A stretch of DNA of 64,000 nucleotides from Baylisascaris procyonis (Eukaryota > Nematoda > Chromadorea > Rhabditida > Ascarididae). The position numbers and the translations under genes were made by a program. Shown in pieces: positions 61,501-64,000 of this stretch (positions are counted from its first letter, which is position 1; each line of letters begins with the position of its first letter). The notes beneath the pieces were generated by a model. It worked only from the letters and a program-made list of their open reading frames with translations. It did no database searches and was not told the origin of the DNA. The stretch lies in contig JAZARR010000201.1 in assembly GCA_037389465.1 (NCBI GenBank), forward strand, positions 496,001 to 560,000. Reading direction: 5' to 3'.

Positions 61501-62154
61501 AGCTAAATGGGCGACCAATAAAACATTTTCGATGGCGAATGTGGCAAAGAGCAAATCGAGTACGTTCATTGCAGTCGTGTTTACTTGGAATTCTATTCGA
61601 ATGAAACCAACATCCGATGTAACAAGGAATTGCCTTTGAGAACTCGCCAGTTTATATCCACCCGTCTTACTCTTTCGAAATTACGATGGTTTCGTTCGGA
61701 GCCGAGAGATGAATTTCTTCAAGTATAAAGACCAAATCCATGTCACTAAAAGGTCAGAAAACCTGAAAACCAACCTACTGTTTAAGAAAGTTGAGAATTA
61801 TTTTTAAATGTTCACATCTATAAGTGAAAGCATTAGCGAATGATGTGGCTCTAATCGTGAATTAACAAAAATTTTGTCGTCCGTTAATGAATTTCTCTCA
61901 TAAATTTGAAAGCATTTTAATTTTTCTTTGCACCTGATTAAATTTTCGTTATTGCATTGACGATCTATGTTGAAATGCAAAAGCAAAATAATGCAAATAA
62001 TCCTGGAAATATGCAGATCTGACTGAAATCTGTTGTTGGTATAGGAAATCGTTAACTAAAAAAGTCTCTAAATTGATTTAGGAATCGAACTAGAAGCTAA
62101 TTAATTGTATGTTATTCTGATATGAAGCATCATCGTAAATTATCCTCATCTTTA

Positions 62155-62392
62155 GCGTAATTGATTTCCGGCAGCGCAATGCCATTTAAATTGTCCTTAT
62201 TTATTTCCCCCCGGCTGTCCCATCAGCGCAATTTAAATTATTTATTGTTTATTGTTAAATTGTTTTTCATTTAGTTTATTCAGATTTTTTATTGTCCCAC
62301 AGTTTAAATTGTTTATTCAAATTGTCCCCAGCAGCGTAATATCATACACTCTCCATATCATTTAAATAAGACAGCGCAATTGATTCCCGGCA
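62155..62392. repeat. Degenerate repeat cluster with CAGCGYAAT motifs
   Basis: GCGTAATTGATTTCCGGCA at 62155-62173 recurs as GCGCAATTGATTCCCGGCA at 62374-62392 (two mismatches). Between them are further CAGCGCAAT or CAGCGTAAT motifs at about 62224 and 62332 and several TTTAAATTG blocks. It resembles a decayed tandem or terminal-repeat element. Confidence 0.7.
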
Positions 62393-63536
62393 TCTTTTCT
62401 TTTTGCTTTAACGTGGCCAGTTTCTCCATACGAGGAGGGTTTTATTCAAATCGTGACGGTCATAAAAATTTGAATATGAAATAATCTTAACGATTGTTTT
62501 AAATTTTTCGTTGCGCAAGTATATCTTTTGTTCTCATAATTTTATCTTTTCTTACTCTTGAATTCTTCAGATTTGCTAATAGGCAAATTTGTATTCAAGT
62601 TTTTTTTATGCATCGCCAATGAAATATTCGCTATTCGTACATGAACATCATACGATAAGATTTTATCAAATATGCGATCGAAAGCACAAATATTTCCCAA
62701 TAGCCTAAGGGAATCATATTTCAATGAATTTCACTCATTAAATCATTAAAACTGGAGACTTTTATTGTAGTTATTTTGACACCCACGATTAGTCATCAAA
62801 TTACTATCCCACTGATAGATTCAAAATGGCAGCTTTCCATTTTCATCGAAGATATTTCTTTCCCCTTTGTCGAGCTATTACTAGCAATTTCACTTCGCAT
62901 TATTCATCGCTTTAATTCGATCCGGTTTATTACGAATATTATGTGTTTGAGGTGGCGATCATATAACGCGTATGATCAGATAAGAAAATTTTACTGAATT
63001 TATTCGGCAGCTATTATGAATTAAAAAATTTCTTTATTCTTAATTATGAATAATTTTATTTGCTTTTATATCCTAAAGCAAAAATATTTATTCAAATTAC
63101 TACTTTTCTAGCATATATTTTTATAGTGATACTCTCTTAAAAAATTTTTCTACGAATATTTTGAAAAAGTTTTTAATTGTTAACTCCTCTCATGTAAATT
63201 TCTTATGCTTTGTCGATCTTAGCTTTTCGAAATGCACTCTCATCGAATGACCGGTTTGCTTGATGTTCTTTCCTAACCGATCTTGTCTTCTCTCAGGCAA
63301 TTCAATCACTAAACTTGTTAACGAATCCGTTAAATGCCTTCGAGCGATTTCGAACAACTTTAAAGCACAACGTAATCATGGAACTTCTTAACACATTTTT
63401 CTACTGAATGCACATAATGCGACCATTGATAAGTTTAGGTGGATCAAATTTTATTAAAAATATTTGAATGCTGTGATATTTTTGACGAAATTTTGAGGCC
63501 ATCAGATTCCCTATGATCAAAGGATCTTATTTGAAG

Positions 63537-63644
63537 TGTTGAGAAGGAGATTCGCATTTAAAATGTTGAGAAAGACGTTCCCATTTGAGGTTTTGAGAAG
63601 GAATTTCGCATTTGAGGTGATGAGAAAGAGGTCATTTTTCTCAA
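63537..63644. repeat. 27-bp tandem repeat, about four units
   Basis: Units begin at 63537, 63564, 63591 and 63618 and share TGAGAARGA followed by TCNCATTT; the third and fourth units diverge. The array ends in TTCTCAACACATTTCG, the reverse complement of the unit's start, so the last part could fold back. Confidence 0.85.
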
Positions 63645-64000
63645 CACATTTCGTTGGCCCTCAACCATAATATATAGCACATCCATGCACCGTTATTTAT
63701 GCTTGCAGCAGACTATTCCAGCGAACATTTTTTAATTTATACTGCAATATTATGCACATATACTGCCTACACCAAGCAAGCGAAATCCAAGAGGATCTAC
63801 ATCAGCGCATTTGTACCAGTTCTTCCCACACGTGATGTTAAATTGTGCATGATACATAACGTTTACTGTACATACCGTAACTCATATATAGCAATCGCCA
63901 GAAAGTCTAATAAATAGAACGACCAAAACGTAGGTGATCTCTGCAAGTTCTCGCTATAAATCATAATAATTTTCTGACCGCTGCTTAATAGTTATTTCTC

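Noticed and set aside
61416..61604. Plus-strand frame starting with a hydrophobic segment (MSLLFEIVFFFFLFLL)
   Set aside because: A trans-splice-like AGAAG precedes the ATG and a GTACGT donor follows ANR, so it may be a first exon. No downstream exon could be confirmed in phase.

Overview
This is a eukaryotic window, almost certainly from a nematode. The DNA is AT-rich and gene-poor, and coding sequence is broken into many short exons with GT...TTNCAG introns, some as short as about 45-54 nt. U-rich AG acceptors lie 0-17 nt upstream of the likely start codons, as expected for spliced-leader trans-splicing. The two recognisable proteins (a divergent alpha-tubulin lacking Lys40 and a TMEM9-family protein) have a nematode character. 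I cannot name the species.

Four genes are supported, all on the minus strand. In transcription order: (1) a large unrecognised gene at 49916-33954, about 23 exons and roughly 855 residues, reconstructed exon by exon from splice phase; (2) a small unrecognised gene at 32750-32133, one 205-codon open frame with a possible 54-nt in-frame intron; (3) a complete 12-exon alpha-tubulin gene at 30846-21104 with Glu at position 40, a non-standard acidic tail and a predicted seven-residue N-terminal leader; (4) a complete six-exon TMEM9-family gene at 19059-14214 (signal peptide, Cys-rich luminal domain, one membrane segment, conserved cytosolic tail). Gaps between coding regions are 1.2-2 kb, so these are co-directional neighbours rather than a tight operon of the C. 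elegans type.

The rest is mostly non-coding: 1-9550 has simple repeats, a hairpin and a G-rich run; 9550-11480 is a tandem array of a roughly 515-bp unit (about four copies); 11480-14213 shows no gene; 49925-64000 has microsatellites, a 19-base G run, a dispersed repeat near 62.2 kb and a 27-bp tandem repeat near 63.6 kb. Several 60-100 codon open frames there look protein-like but lack a consistent exon chain.

The items most worth follow-up are the specialised alpha-tubulin isotype, the large unrecognised gene, and the mosaic tandem array. No mobile element with recognisable transposase or reverse transcriptase, no CRISPR array and no convincing tRNA or rRNA gene was found.
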